Assembly: GCA_902604175.1 (NCBI GenBank)
Contig: CACKXR010000003.1
Span: 1 to 64,000 of the forward strand
DNA length: 64,000 nt
DNA from: an uncultured Pelagibacteraceae bacterium
GTDB taxonomy: Bacteria > Pseudomonadota > Alphaproteobacteria > Pelagibacterales > Pelagibacteraceae
Reading direction: 5' to 3'
In this document: one piece after another, positions 29,120 through 42,346 of the stretch
Layout of the letters: each line of letters opens with the position of its first letter
Numbering within the stretch: position 1 is the stretch's first letter
Position numbers and translations under genes: made by a program
The notes under the pieces: generated by a model
What the model saw: the letters and a program-made list of their open reading frames with translations, nothing else
Told to the model about the DNA's origin: nothing
The model's database searches: none

Positions 29120-30856
29120 TTATTTTTGTATCTGTTTTTCATAAAAGCCTCTGTATAATTCAGATTTATCCATTAGCTCCACATGCTTGCCGTGATCAAT
29201 TACTTTTCCAGAATCAATTAAATAAATATCGTTTGAGTTTAAAATTGTTGATAACCGATGTGCTATTACTATTGAAGTTTTATTTTTAGTTAAAATATCT
29301 AAAGCCTCTTGAATTTTGGTTTCCGTTTCAGAGTCTAAAGATGATGTTGCTTCGTCAAGTAATATAATCGAGCTTTTTTTTAGCATAGCTCTTGCAATAG
29401 AAAGTCTTTGTTTTTCACCACCTGATAATCTAACACCATTTTCTCCAATTAATGTTTCATATTTATTAGGTAGATTATTAATAAACTCATCACAAAAAGA
29501 TAAATTTGCTACCTGGTAGATTTCTTCATCTGTAGCATTTTCTCTAGCATATTTTATGTTGTTTTTAACCGTATCATCAAACAAAGTCGTTTCTTGGCTC
29601 ACCATAGAAATTTGTTCTCTTAGCGATTGGATGGTAACTTGACTTATTGATTGATCATCAATAAATATTTTCCCTGACTGAATGTCATAAAATCTTGGTA
29701 TTAAATTCATAATTGTTGACTTGCCAGATCCACTATGACCTACCAAAGATGTCATTCTTCCCCCTTTAAATTCTAAATTTATTGATTTTAGTGTTTTTTC
29801 CTCACTTGTTTCGTAAGAAAAGTTAACATTTTGAAATTTGATATTTGAATCTTTTACCTTAATTGGTTTTGCATACGAAGAATCATAAATATTATTTTTC
29901 TGATCTATTATTGGTAAAATTCTCGATGCTGCAGAAAGACCTGCATTTAGAACCATATTTAAGGTTGATAGTGATCTTACCGGTTGATAAGCCAACATCA
30001 TTGCAGCAAGAAAAGAAAAAAAATTATTAATTTCTAGCTCACCTTTAGACATCAAAGCTCCAGAGTAAAAAATTAATACAGCAATCATTATTCCTGTTAG
30101 AGTTTCCATTATTGGTGACATTCGCACATACACAATTTGTATTTTTTCACTTTTCTCTTTCAGCTGTTCTAAATAATTTTCAGATCTTTTTTTTTCAAAT
30201 TCTTCTTTCTGAAAAATTTTTATTAATTTGTGATTTTTAAATAGCTCAACTAAATAAGTAGTCAAATATCCTGATTTTTTCTGAGCCTCTGTCGTGACTT
30301 TATTTATTCTTTTTCCTAATGTTTTTGCAGAGAAACTTGCCAATGGAATCATAACAATAGAGATTAGAGCTAATTTCCAATTTTGTAAGAACATTACAAT
30401 TAACAGACCTATAAGTGTTAATGAATCTTTAAACAATGTTAATATAGCATTACTAAGCAAATTGGTTATATGCGTTACATCATAGGTGATATTTGAAATA
30501 AATTTCCCTGAATGTTTTTTGTCTATTATTTGTGTATCTGTTCCGACTAACGTGTTGACCATGTCTGATTGCAATTTTTTTTTAACTCCTTCTCCAACCC
30601 CAATCATTGTTACTTTTGCGTAATACAATGAAAGACCCTTCGTTGTAAATGCAGCGATAATCATTAAGGGTATTAAAATTAACAATGACTGATCTTTATC
30701 AATAAAAAGTTTTTTGATTGCAGGATCTAAAAGCCACGCTATTGCAGAGGTACTTGCTGCAACTAATATAGAAAAAAAGGCAGATAAAATGATTTTTCCT
30801 AAATATTTTTTTGAGTAATCTTTATAGAGTCTTTTATAAATTATAGAATTTTTCAT
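29120..30856 (-). CDS. msbA: MsbA-like lipid A flippase ABC transporter
   Basis: N-terminal TM domain, Walker A GHSGSGKST, LSGGEKQRLSIARAML; sits in the lipid A cluster. Confidence 0.88.
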   Translation of the reverse strand: MKNSIIYKRLYKDYSKKYLGKIILSAFFSILVAASTSAIAWLLDPAIKKLFIDKDQSLLILIPLMIIAAFTTKGLSLYYAKVTMIGVGEGVKKKLQSDMVNTLVGTDTQIIDKKHSGKFISNITYDVTHITNLLSNAILTLFKDSLTLIGLLIVMFLQNWKLALISIVMIPLASFSAKTLGKRINKVTTEAQKKSGYLTTYLVELFKNHKLIKIFQKEEFEKKRSENYLEQLKEKSEKIQIVYVRMSPIMETLTGIMIAVLIFYSGALMSKGELEINNFFSFLAAMMLAYQPVRSLSTLNMVLNAGLSAASRILPIIDQKNNIYDSSYAKPIKVKDSNIKFQNVNFSYETSEEKTLKSINLEFKGGRMTSLVGHSGSGKSTIMNLIPRFYDIQSGKIFIDDQSISQVTIQSLREQISMVSQETTLFDDTVKNNIKYARENATDEEIYQVANLSFCDEFINNLPNKYETLIGENGVRLSGGEKQRLSIARAMLKKSSIILLDEATSSLDSETETKIQEALDILTKNKTSIVIAHRLSTILNSNDIYLIDSGKVIDHGKHVELMDKSELYRGFYEKQIQK

Positions 30857-31722
30857 TATAAATTTTTAACTATTAATATATTTAAAAAAATTATAAGACC
30901 AAAAAAATTATTACTTTTAAAGGCTCTTAAACAACTCTTGGGATCATTCAAATTGAAAACTTTTATTTGATAAATAAATAAATGCATAAATGGAACTAAG
31001 CAGATTAAGTAGTAGCTAAAATTAAAATTCATTTCGTAACCTCCAAGTAAGATGAAAAAAAATAAAATGGAATAACACACAAACAAAAATTTTTTAGCTT
31101 GACCTTTAAATTTTATAGAGGTTGATTTTAATCCTATTATTTCATCATCTTTTATATCTTGATATCCATAAATTGTGTCATAGCCCAGTGTCCAAAATAT
31201 GGCTCCAATGTAGAAGAGAATGGGTACAAGGTTTATTTCACTAACAACTGCAGTCCAACCAAGTATCAATCCATAATTAAAAGTAATACCCAAGAATAAT
31301 TGTGGCCAATATGTAAACCTTTTCATCAATGGATAAGTGAAAGCTAAGGGCATTGATCCAAGAGCAAGTATTATTGTGAAAACGTTAAAATTCAGTAAAA
31401 CTAAAAGTGCAAAAAAACAGAGTATTAACGAATAAAATAATGCAAGTTTAACTGAAACTTTACCGGAGGCAATAGGACGAGCTTTTGTTCGAAAAACTTT
31501 TGCATCAAATTCTTTATCTAATATGTCGTTAACTATACAACCAGCTGACCTCATAAACACTGAACCTAAAAAAAATAAAACTAAATAAAAGAAATAGTTG
31601 CTTAAACTTGAAGAAAAATCGTAGGCCAAAGTAAGCCCCCAAGCACACGGCCAGAATAGAAGCATGTAACCAATTGGCTTTTTTATTCTTGTAAGTTCGA
31701 TAAATAACTTTAATTGGTTCAT
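30856..31722 (-). CDS. ubiA: 4-hydroxybenzoate polyprenyltransferase
   Basis: RSAGCIVNDILDKEFDAKVFRTKARPIASG; DTIYGYQDIKDD. Confidence 0.92.
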   Translation of the reverse strand: MNQLKLFIELTRIKKPIGYMLLFWPCAWGLTLAYDFSSSLSNYFFYLVLFFLGSVFMRSAGCIVNDILDKEFDAKVFRTKARPIASGKVSVKLALFYSLILCFFALLVLLNFNVFTIILALGSMPLAFTYPLMKRFTYWPQLFLGITFNYGLILGWTAVVSEINLVPILFYIGAIFWTLGYDTIYGYQDIKDDEIIGLKSTSIKFKGQAKKFLFVCYSILFFFILLGGYEMNFNFSYYLICLVPFMHLFIYQIKVFNLNDPKSCLRAFKSNNFFGLIIFLNILIVKNL

Positions 31723-31762
31723 AATTTACTTGTAAATAACAAACGCTAGATTCATAATCAAA

Positions 31763-32173
31763 TTGATTCGTATGAATATAGATTACACAGTTACTGCACT
31801 AATGTTCCCTGCAATACCTTTGTTAATGGGTGTGTACAGTAATAGGTTTCACACTTTAAGTGCTCTAATTAGAAAAATTCATGATGCCCATGTTTTTGAA
31901 AAACACACCCCACCTGAATGGAAAGCGCAATTTATTAATCTTAATAGAAGGATCAGTCTGTTGAAATTTTCAATGGTATTTGCTGCCTTTGGTTTTTTAT
32001 TTAACATGTTAACTGTATTTGGACTTTATTTGAGTGAAATTTTCATTGCTAGAATTATTTTTGGATCATGCTGTTTATCGATGATAATATCTATAATTTT
32101 TTTTATAGTTGAAATTCAAGTTTCAACCAATGCATTAAAACTTCATATGTCAGATATGAATATTTATGAATAA
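31763..32173 (+). CDS. DUF2721 family membrane protein
   Basis: AIPLLMGVYSNRFHTLSALIR plus C-terminal TMs. Confidence 0.72.
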   Translation: MIRMNIDYTVTALMFPAIPLLMGVYSNRFHTLSALIRKIHDAHVFEKHTPPEWKAQFINLNRRISLLKFSMVFAAFGFLFNMLTVFGLYLSEIFIARIIFGSCCLSMIISIIFFIVEIQVSTNALKLHMSDMNIYE

Positions 32174-32182
32174 AGTTTTTAG

Positions 32183-33154
32183 CTAAGGTTTAATAACAGC
32201 TGGTCCAGTAAGCAATCTACTTTCTAAGTCTTCATGTGCTTTTTTAACTTCATCAAGTGAATATTTTCTTGAAATTTCTATTTTAAACTTACCAGATAAA
32301 AAGGCATCAAAAACTTTTTTTGCCGAATCTAATAATTCTTCTCTCTTAAGAGTGTAATGAGCGATAGAAGGACGTGTAAAAAATAAACCTTTAGCATTAA
32401 TATGTTTTTTTACATCAATAGTATCTACATAACCTGAAGCATTTCCAAAAGCTACCATCATCCCTCTGATTTTAAGCACTTCAATTGAACCTTCAAATGT
32501 TTTTAAACCTACACCATCATACACAACATCAATTCCATTTTTTCCAACAATTTTTTCTACTTCCTCTACAAAGTTTTTATCAGTGTAGTTTATTACATGA
32601 TGACAGCCATTTTTCTTTGCAATTTCCTCCTTTTTTTTAGAGCCAACAGTTCCAATGATTTCTGCACCAATTGAATTAGCCCATGGACATAATATTTGAC
32701 CTAGCGCTCCTGCTGCCGCATGATAAAGAATTTTGTCTCCTTTTTTTAAGGGATAAGCTCTATGTAATAAATATTCTGCAGTAATTCCCTTTAATGTGAC
32801 GCATGAAGCAACTTCATCTGAAACTCCATCTGGAACTGGAACTAGTTTACTTTCTGGCATAATATGTTTTTCTGAATAAGCACCAATAGGCATAGATGCG
32901 TGAGAAACTCTATCTCCAACTTTAAATAAAGTAGCATCTGGACCAACTTCTTCGATAACACCACATGCTTCTAGACCAATCCCACTCGGAAGTGGGATGG
33001 GATAGAGCCCTGTTCGGTGATATGTATCAATATAATTTATGCCAATAGATAAGTTTTTTATTAAAACTTCATTTGTTTTAGGTTTACCAATTTCAACATT
33101 TTCAACTTTCAATACATCAGGACTTCCAAATTTTTCTATTTTTATAGCTTTCAT
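32183..33154 (-). CDS. qor: NADPH:quinone reductase, zeta-crystallin type
   Basis: MDR fold: GLEACGVIEEVGPDA, HAAAGALGQILCPWANSIGAEIIGTVGS. Confidence 0.9.
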   Translation of the reverse strand: MKAIKIEKFGSPDVLKVENVEIGKPKTNEVLIKNLSIGINYIDTYHRTGLYPIPLPSGIGLEACGVIEEVGPDATLFKVGDRVSHASMPIGAYSEKHIMPESKLVPVPDGVSDEVASCVTLKGITAEYLLHRAYPLKKGDKILYHAAAGALGQILCPWANSIGAEIIGTVGSKKKEEIAKKNGCHHVINYTDKNFVEEVEKIVGKNGIDVVYDGVGLKTFEGSIEVLKIRGMMVAFGNASGYVDTIDVKKHINAKGLFFTRPSIAHYTLKREELLDSAKKVFDAFLSGKFKIEISRKYSLDEVKKAHEDLESRLLTGPAVIKP

Positions 33155-33157
33155 AAT

Positions 33158-33994
33158 CTATTTTACAAACGTACCGTTATGATAATCTTGGACTGCTTGC
33201 AAGATTTCTGCCTTAGTATTCATTACAAATGGACCACCTCTTGCTATTTCTTCATTAATAGGCTTTCCAGAAATCACTAAGAATTTAGAATTTGATTTAG
33301 CTTTCACAGTTAAATTTTCACCTCGTGTTAATAGTATTAAAGTACTATCTTTAACATCGTCGTGTTTATTTTTACCAACTTCAATTTCACCATTAATTAA
33401 ATAAATAAAAGTGTTATGAGTTAAAGGTATTTCAAAGTTAAACAATTTATCTTTATTTAGCTCAACATCAAAATAAATTGGTTCGATATTATGACCTTTA
33501 ACGGGGCCCTCAGCACTTTCAAATTTGCCAGCTATAATTTTAATCTGTTTATCTATATCTTTATGAATACTCATTTTATCTGCGTCTATGTAAATATATT
33601 CTGGATTACTCATTTTTAATTTAGCAGGCATATTAACCCATAATTGAAATCCATGAAGTTTACCCTCTTTCATTGCGGGCATTTCAGAGTGAATTATTCC
33701 ACTACCAGTTTTCATCCATTGAACATCACCTGCAGTCATTCTGCCCTTACCACCAGTACTATCTTTATGTTCAAAATCTCCTGCCAACATATAAGTAACA
33801 GTTTCAATCCCTCGATGTGGATGGGGTGGAAAACCTGCGATGTAATCCTCTTTATCCTCCGATCCAAACTCATCTAACATTAAAAAAGGGTCAAAGTAAT
33901 TTGGTTCTACACCAATACTTCTTTTTAATTTAACTCCAGCACCATCAGATGTAGGGATAGGCTCAATAATTTTACTAACTTCTATATTCTTCAT
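33158..33994 (-). CDS. Pirin family protein
   Basis: FPPHPHRGIETVTYMLAGDFEHKDSTGG cupin motif. Confidence 0.93.
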   Translation of the reverse strand: MKNIEVSKIIEPIPTSDGAGVKLKRSIGVEPNYFDPFLMLDEFGSEDKEDYIAGFPPHPHRGIETVTYMLAGDFEHKDSTGGKGRMTAGDVQWMKTGSGIIHSEMPAMKEGKLHGFQLWVNMPAKLKMSNPEYIYIDADKMSIHKDIDKQIKIIAGKFESAEGPVKGHNIEPIYFDVELNKDKLFNFEIPLTHNTFIYLINGEIEVGKNKHDDVKDSTLILLTRGENLTVKAKSNSKFLVISGKPINEEIARGGPFVMNTKAEILQAVQDYHNGTFVK

Positions 33995-34015
33995 TATGGG
34001 CGATTTAATAAATTT

Positions 34016-34678
34016 TTACAATATGTCAAGTAAATCACGAAGAGTTTTAATTTCATGCTTTGGTATAAAATCTAGATTGTCAAAAATATTGTTATTTCTA
34101 TTTACCCAAATAGAATTATAGCCATAATTTCCTCCACCCGATACATCCCAAGTGTTTGCACTTAGAAAGGCAACGTCATTTTTTTGAATTTGGTACTTTT
34201 TTATTGGCATATCATAAACTTTAGAGTTTGGTTTATAAATTCCGACTTGCTCTATTGAAAAAAGATCATCAAATAAATTTTCTAAATTATTGCTTTTAAC
34301 TAATTCGTCTAAAAGAGAGGGAGTTCCATTTGAGAGAATAGCAAGTTTAAAATTTTTTTCTTTAAGTTTTTTTAAAACATCTTGTACTTCTTCGTATGGC
34401 GAAAGAGCTTTATATAGATCCAACAGGTCATTTTTCATAGAAGGATCTATTTTGTAAGTTTTTATAGATTTGTCTAAACTTTCCTCTGTAATTTGCCAAA
34501 AATCTTTATGCCTTTTCATTAAACTTCTAAGCCAAGTGTATTCTAGCTGAGTAGTTCGCCAAAAGTTTGCAAAACCTTCCCACTTATCACCAATTTTATC
34601 TTTGCATTTTTCAGCAGCTGAATTTACATCAAATAAAGTTCCATATGCATCAAAAATTATTGCTTTAATATTTTTCAT
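34016..34678 (-). CDS. Type II haloacid dehalogenase
   Basis: IIFDAYGTLFDVNSA, AILSNGTPSLL, SANTWDVSGGGNYGYNSIWVNR. Confidence 0.88.
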   Translation of the reverse strand: MKNIKAIIFDAYGTLFDVNSAAEKCKDKIGDKWEGFANFWRTTQLEYTWLRSLMKRHKDFWQITEESLDKSIKTYKIDPSMKNDLLDLYKALSPYEEVQDVLKKLKEKNFKLAILSNGTPSLLDELVKSNNLENLFDDLFSIEQVGIYKPNSKVYDMPIKKYQIQKNDVAFLSANTWDVSGGGNYGYNSIWVNRNNNIFDNLDFIPKHEIKTLRDLLDIL

Positions 34679-34694
34679 AAACTAATTTATCTAT

Positions 34695-35396
34695 ATGAGT
34701 AACATTAGATTATTTTTTCCAGAAAGTTTATCACTTAATTTAACTGCCACACTTGATAAATCACAATCTCATTATGTAAGTAAGGTTATGAGAATTAAAG
34801 AAAATGAAGTTTTCTCATTATTTAATATTAGTGGTGAGTGGGAGGCAAAAATTTTAGGTATTACAAAAAATATTGTTGAGTTTAATGTTACAAAACAATT
34901 AAGACAAAAGGAGAATTTTAAAGAGCTATGGTTAGCTTTTTCACCTATCAAATCAAATTACTTTAATTTCATGATCCAAAAAGCAACTGAGTTAGGAGTT
35001 ACAAAGTTTTTGCCTATTATTTTTGATCGAACAATTGTTAGGAAGATAAATAAAGAAAGATTAGAAAAAGTTGTTATAGAAGCAGCCGAACAATCGAATA
35101 GAATTCAGGTTCCTAATATTGAAGACTCTCAAAATCTTAGAAATTTCCTGGATAAAAGTGATGTCGATTTGATTTTCACAGATCTTAATTCAAAAAATAA
35201 TAAAGTAGATTTAAAAAAACTTACTAGCAAGCCAACCTGTATCGTCGTAGGTCCTGAAGGAGACTTTTCTGAGAGTGAAAGAGACGAGATTCTCTCATAC
35301 AAAGGTGTTCAGGCTATAAAAATCAATGAAAACATCCTAAGATCTGAAACAGCTGTAATTTCTGCCATATCGATCATAAATTACGCCATTAATTGA
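34695..35396 (+). CDS. rsmE: 16S rRNA (uracil1498-N3)-methyltransferase
   Basis: QKATELGVTKFLPI, VGPEGDFSESE, LRSETAVI. Confidence 0.94.
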   Translation: MSNIRLFFPESLSLNLTATLDKSQSHYVSKVMRIKENEVFSLFNISGEWEAKILGITKNIVEFNVTKQLRQKENFKELWLAFSPIKSNYFNFMIQKATELGVTKFLPIIFDRTIVRKINKERLEKVVIEAAEQSNRIQVPNIEDSQNLRNFLDKSDVDLIFTDLNSKNNKVDLKKLTSKPTCIVVGPEGDFSESERDEILSYKGVQAIKINENILRSETAVISAISIINYAIN

Positions 35397-35456
35397 TATT
35401 TTGTCGCGAAAAGTAAAGTGTAATTTTTCTAAAGAGGATTTATATAGTGTCTAAAA

Positions 35457-37906
<2,450 letters not shown>

Positions 37907-37938
37907 GTATTAATTTAGATTTTTTATACATAAAATTA

Positions 37939-38850
37939 ATGATCAAGTCTAAATTAAAAAATAGAAATTTAAGTCAGGAAGACGTATTTAATTTATCTGA
38001 ATTATTTAAACTAATGAAGCCAAGAGTGATGTCATTAGTTATCTTTACTTGTGCTGTAGGCTTATTGATGGCACCAAATATTATTCCTACAAAAGATGCA
38101 ATCATTGGTATTATTTTAGTTTCAATAGGTGCAGGAGCGGCAGGTGCACTTAATATGTGGTACGAATCTGATTTAGATGCACTTATGTCTAGGACTTGTT
38201 TGAGGCCAATACCAACTGGAAAAGTAAATAAAAATCAGGCATTGGTTTTTGGTATTACTTTATCAATATTTTCTGTAATAGCATTAGACTTTTTTGCTAA
38301 CAGAATATCTGCTGGTTTATTGTTATTTACAATCTTGTTTTATGTTTTCGTATATACAATCTGGCTGAAGAGAAAAACTCCACAAAATATAGTAATTGGA
38401 GGTGCTGCTGGCGCTTTGCCACCAGTAATAGGTTGGACAATTGCTACTAATTCACTTTCATTAGAGCCAATAACATTTTTTTTAATAATTTTCTTTTGGA
38501 CTCCATCTCATTTCTGGGCTTTAAGCCTATATAAATCTGAGGATTATAAGATAGCAAAAATACCAATGCTACCATTAACCAATGGAGTTGAGAGTACAAA
38601 ATTTAACATATTAATTTATTCATTATTGATGTTACCAGTGATCGTCTTGCCTTACGCTATTGGCTTTGTCAGTCTGGTTTTTTTAATACCATCTCTAGTT
38701 TTAACACTTTATTATAACTTTCTATGTTTCGAACTTTACAAATTTAAAAAAAATAAATTTGATTCAAAAAAAGCAAAAAATATTTTTGGATATTCAATTT
38801 TATATTTATTTCTGATATTTGTTCTTTTTTTGATTGATAAAATTTTATGA
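37939..38850 (+). CDS. ctaB: Protoheme IX farnesyltransferase
   Basis: LMKPRVMSLVIFTCAVGLLMAP, NMWYESDLDALMSRTCLRPIPTGK. Confidence 0.95.
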   Translation: MIKSKLKNRNLSQEDVFNLSELFKLMKPRVMSLVIFTCAVGLLMAPNIIPTKDAIIGIILVSIGAGAAGALNMWYESDLDALMSRTCLRPIPTGKVNKNQALVFGITLSIFSVIALDFFANRISAGLLLFTILFYVFVYTIWLKRKTPQNIVIGGAAGALPPVIGWTIATNSLSLEPITFFLIIFFWTPSHFWALSLYKSEDYKIAKIPMLPLTNGVESTKFNILIYSLLMLPVIVLPYAIGFVSLVFLIPSLVLTLYYNFLCFELYKFKKNKFDSKKAKNIFGYSILYLFLIFVLFLIDKIL

Positions 38851-38972
38851 TGACACCTGATAAAAAAACTAAAAGAAAAAATATTTTAACTGCTGTAGCA
38901 ATTTTAGCTTTTATGGTTTTCTTATTTGTGTTTACTTTATATAACGTTGGAGTTTTTGACAGACAGATATGA
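38847..38972 (+). CDS. 41-aa single-TM protein between ctaB and ctaG (CoxF-like position)
   Basis: MMTPDKKTKRKNILTAVAILAFMVFLFVFTLYNVGVFDRQI*; ATGA overlaps with both neighbours; missing from the ORF track. Confidence 0.78.
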   Translation: MMTPDKKTKRKNILTAVAILAFMVFLFVFTLYNVGVFDRQI

Positions 38973-39502
38973 TGAAGAAAAAAACTTTAACTCCTATACT
39001 ACTTGCTGGAATATTCTGCTTAATGCTTGGCTTGTCTTTTGCTGCAGTACCACTTTATGATTTATTTTGTAGAGTAACTGGTTTTGGTGGAACAACACAA
39101 GTGTCTAAAGAGCCACCAAAAATGGTTTTAGATAAAATTGTTAGTGTTAGATTTGATACTAATGTAAATAATCTTACGTGGGATTTTAAAGCAAAATCAA
39201 ATGTAATGGATGTTAAAGTTGGCCAAGTTAACAAAATAGAATTCGAGGTAGAAAATTACGGTGATGATACTACTTATGGTGTCGCTAGTTTTAATGTTTC
39301 ACCTGCGAGTTTTGGAAAATACTATAGTAAATTAGGTTGTTTTTGCTTTGAAAAACAGGAACTCAAAGCCGGAGAAAAAGCTACCTATGTTATGACTTTT
39401 TACTTAGACCCAGAACTTGTAAATGATCCTACAGTAAAAAATTTACACGATGTAACTATGTCGTATACATTTTTCTCGACAGATTACTATAAACAATCAT
39501 AA
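38969..39502 (+). CDS. ctaG: Cytochrome c oxidase assembly protein CtaG/Cox11
   Basis: FAAVPLYDLFCRVTGFGGTT; KLGCFCFEKQELKAGE. Confidence 0.96.
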   Translation: MMKKKTLTPILLAGIFCLMLGLSFAAVPLYDLFCRVTGFGGTTQVSKEPPKMVLDKIVSVRFDTNVNNLTWDFKAKSNVMDVKVGQVNKIEFEVENYGDDTTYGVASFNVSPASFGKYYSKLGCFCFEKQELKAGEKATYVMTFYLDPELVNDPTVKNLHDVTMSYTFFSTDYYKQS

Positions 39503-39510
39503 TCACTATA

Positions 39511-40299
39511 ATGTCAGCCGAAAAAAAACATGATTATCACCTGGTAGATCCAAGCCCTTGGCCTATATACACATCTTTTGCTTGCTTGGTTTTAGCGATA
39601 GGTTCAATTTTTTATATGCACAATGACGTTTCATGGGGAATGTATCTTGGACTCGCATTACTAATATATGGGGCATACATGTGGTTCAGAGATGTTGTGA
39701 TTGAAGCAGAACATCAAGGACACCATACCCCTGTTGTTCAAATTCATCACCGATATGGAATGACATTGTTTATTGCATCAGAAGTGATGTTCTTTGTAGC
39801 TTGGTTCTGGGCATATTTTGACGCAAGTTTATTCCCAAATGAGTTTGTTGGAAATGTTTGGCCTCCTAAAGATATTGAAACATTTGATCCATGGGATATC
39901 CCTCTAATTAATACTTTAGTACTATTGTTATCTGGAACTACAGTTACTTGGTCCCATCATTCGTTGTTAGAAGGTGATAGAAAAGGATTTATTCAAGGGT
40001 TAACAGCAACAGTTGTTCTTGGTTTCTTTTTCACCTTATTACAAGCATACGAATATCATCACGCTACTTTTGATTATTCAGGTCACATTTATGGAGCAGT
40101 TTTTTATATGGCTACGGGTTTCCATGGATTTCACGTAATAGTTGGAACAATATTTTTAGCTGTTTGTTTATGGCGAGGAAAATTAGGTCACTTTACTAAA
40201 GACCATCATTTTGGATTTGAAGCAGCAGCTTGGTACTGGCATTTTGTTGATGTAGTTTGGTTATTCTTATTTGCTGCCATTTATATTTGGGGAAGTTAA
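39511..40299 (+). CDS. coxC: Cytochrome c oxidase subunit III
   Basis: MFFVAWFWAYFDASLFP; TVTWSHHSLL; AAWYWHFVDVVWLFLF. Confidence 0.97.
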   Translation: MSAEKKHDYHLVDPSPWPIYTSFACLVLAIGSIFYMHNDVSWGMYLGLALLIYGAYMWFRDVVIEAEHQGHHTPVVQIHHRYGMTLFIASEVMFFVAWFWAYFDASLFPNEFVGNVWPPKDIETFDPWDIPLINTLVLLLSGTTVTWSHHSLLEGDRKGFIQGLTATVVLGFFFTLLQAYEYHHATFDYSGHIYGAVFYMATGFHGFHVIVGTIFLAVCLWRGKLGHFTKDHHFGFEAAAWYWHFVDVVWLFLFAAIYIWGS

Positions 40300-40963
40300 T
40301 TTACAACTCTTGAAGAATAAATTTTTATTTTCAGTATTTGTTTGGTTTATAATTCTTGTTCTTCTCTCGTTAGGTTTTTGGCAAATTTATAGACTAAATT
40401 GGAAGTTAGATTTAATAAATCAAATTGAAAATTCTTTAAAAAATGATCCTGTAGAATTAACTAAAACCAATAAAAAAAACTATTTAAAAATAAAAACCTC
40501 AGGTCAAATTGATTTTGATAATCAAATTTACTTATATCATTTGAATGAAAAAGGAAAACCAGGGTTTGAAGTGGTGAACCCAATATTGATTGAAAATGAA
40601 AATTTTTTAATTAATAGAGGATGGATACCTTTTGATAAAAAAGATCTACCAGAAATCAATAAAGTCAATCAAAATGAAATACTTGGAACTTTAATGTTAC
40701 AATCTAAGTCAAGTATGTTTAAGCCCCAAAATGAAATTAAAAAAAATTATTGGTTCACCCTTAATAGAGATGACATTTTTAATCAAACTGGAAGAAAATT
40801 TTCTAATTATATTATTTATTTAGATGGAAACTATAAAATTCCAGAACCAAGAGTGATCACAGCAAAAATTTCAAACAATCATAAAAAGTATGCAATTACT
40901 TGGTTTTCAATGGCGATTTCAATTCTTTTAATATATCTATATTTTAGAAAAAAAAATTATTAG
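40271..40963 (+). CDS. SURF1 family cytochrome oxidase biogenesis protein
   Basis: LGFWQIYRLNWKLDLI; LINRGWIPFDKKD; probable start TTG at 40310. Confidence 0.88.
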   Translation: MLPFIFGEVNLQLLKNKFLFSVFVWFIILVLLSLGFWQIYRLNWKLDLINQIENSLKNDPVELTKTNKKNYLKIKTSGQIDFDNQIYLYHLNEKGKPGFEVVNPILIENENFLINRGWIPFDKKDLPEINKVNQNEILGTLMLQSKSSMFKPQNEIKKNYWFTLNRDDIFNQTGRKFSNYIIYLDGNYKIPEPRVITAKISNNHKKYAITWFSMAISILLIYLYFRKKNY

Positions 40964-42346
40964 ATGAAGTATATAAGCACAAGAGACAAATCAAAAAACT
41001 TTGAATTTAAAAATGTTTTTATTAAAGGCCTTGCTGATGACGGCGGTCTTTTTATCCCAGAAACTTTACACAAATATTCAGAGTCTGAAATTAGTGATTT
41101 TAAAAAACTAAGTTATTCAGATTTAGCAAAAAAAATTATTTATCCATTTATTGGAAATTTTACTTCAGAAGGTGAGTTAAGTAAAATAATAGAAAAATCT
41201 TACTCAGTTTTTAGAAAAGATAATGTTATTGATCTTATTAAAGTGGGCGACCGTTCCGTGCTTGAATTGTTTCATGGCCCAACCTTAGCTTTTAAAGATG
41301 TTGCAATGCAACTCTTGGGTAATTTTTATGAATTTTATTTAAATAATGAAAATGAAAAGATTAACATTGTAGTTGCCACATCAGGAGATACTGGCGCAGC
41401 TGCCATAGATGCAATTAAAGGGAAAAAAAACTTAAATATATTTGTTCTTCATCCTCATAATCGTATTTCACCTGTTCAAAGAAAATTAATGACAACTGGA
41501 AAAGATGAGAATGTATTCAATATTGCTGTAAAAGGTAACTTCGATGATTGTCAAAATTTAGTTAAATCCATGTTTTCAGATAAAGAATTTTCTAATCAGA
41601 TAAACATGTCTGGTGTTAATTCGATTAATTGGGCCCGAATTATTGCGCAAAGTGTATATTATTTTTATTGTTATTTTTTAGCCGAGGATGACAAACAGCC
41701 AATAAATTTTTCAGTACCAACTGGAAATTTTGGAGATGTGTATGCAGGTTATTTGGCAAAGAAGTTGGGTCTTCCAATTAATAAATTAATAGTAGCCACA
41801 AATCAAAACGATATTTTACATAGAGCTATTTCAAAGGGTAAATATGAGGCCGAACATGTCTCTGAAACTATTTCACCAAGTATGGATATTCAAATTGCAA
41901 GTAATTTTGAGAGATTAATTTATGATTTAAATAATCATGATAGTTCACAAACTTTAGATGACATGAAAAATATTAAACAGAATGGTAAATATACAATCGA
42001 CAATGAGAAGTTAAAAAAAATTAATCAAGATTTTTTATCGGCAAGAATGAGTGAGCAGGAAACACTAGATGTGATCAAAAATATTTATGAAAAATTTAAT
42101 ATGGTTTTAGATCCACACACAGCTATAGGGTATGGAGCTTTTGATAAACATGATTTAAAAGGAAACAATATTGTTCTTGCAACTGCACACCCATGTAAAT
42201 TTCCAGATGCAATTTTAAAGGCTATAAACTTGAAATCTGATTTACCAGATGAATTAAAGTTTATTTTGGATGAGAAAGAAAATTATGGTATAATTGAAAA
42301 TAATCTCAAAGAAATTAAACAATATATCTTAGGAAAAATTAAATGA
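40964..42346 (+). CDS. thrC: Threonine synthase
   Basis: MKYISTRDK…ADDGGLFIPE, FHGPTLAFKDVAMQLLG, VATSGDTGAAAIDA. Confidence 0.96.
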   Translation: MKYISTRDKSKNFEFKNVFIKGLADDGGLFIPETLHKYSESEISDFKKLSYSDLAKKIIYPFIGNFTSEGELSKIIEKSYSVFRKDNVIDLIKVGDRSVLELFHGPTLAFKDVAMQLLGNFYEFYLNNENEKINIVVATSGDTGAAAIDAIKGKKNLNIFVLHPHNRISPVQRKLMTTGKDENVFNIAVKGNFDDCQNLVKSMFSDKEFSNQINMSGVNSINWARIIAQSVYYFYCYFLAEDDKQPINFSVPTGNFGDVYAGYLAKKLGLPINKLIVATNQNDILHRAISKGKYEAEHVSETISPSMDIQIASNFERLIYDLNNHDSSQTLDDMKNIKQNGKYTIDNEKLKKINQDFLSARMSEQETLDVIKNIYEKFNMVLDPHTAIGYGAFDKHDLKGNNIVLATAHPCKFPDAILKAINLKSDLPDELKFILDEKENYGIIENNLKEIKQYILGKIK

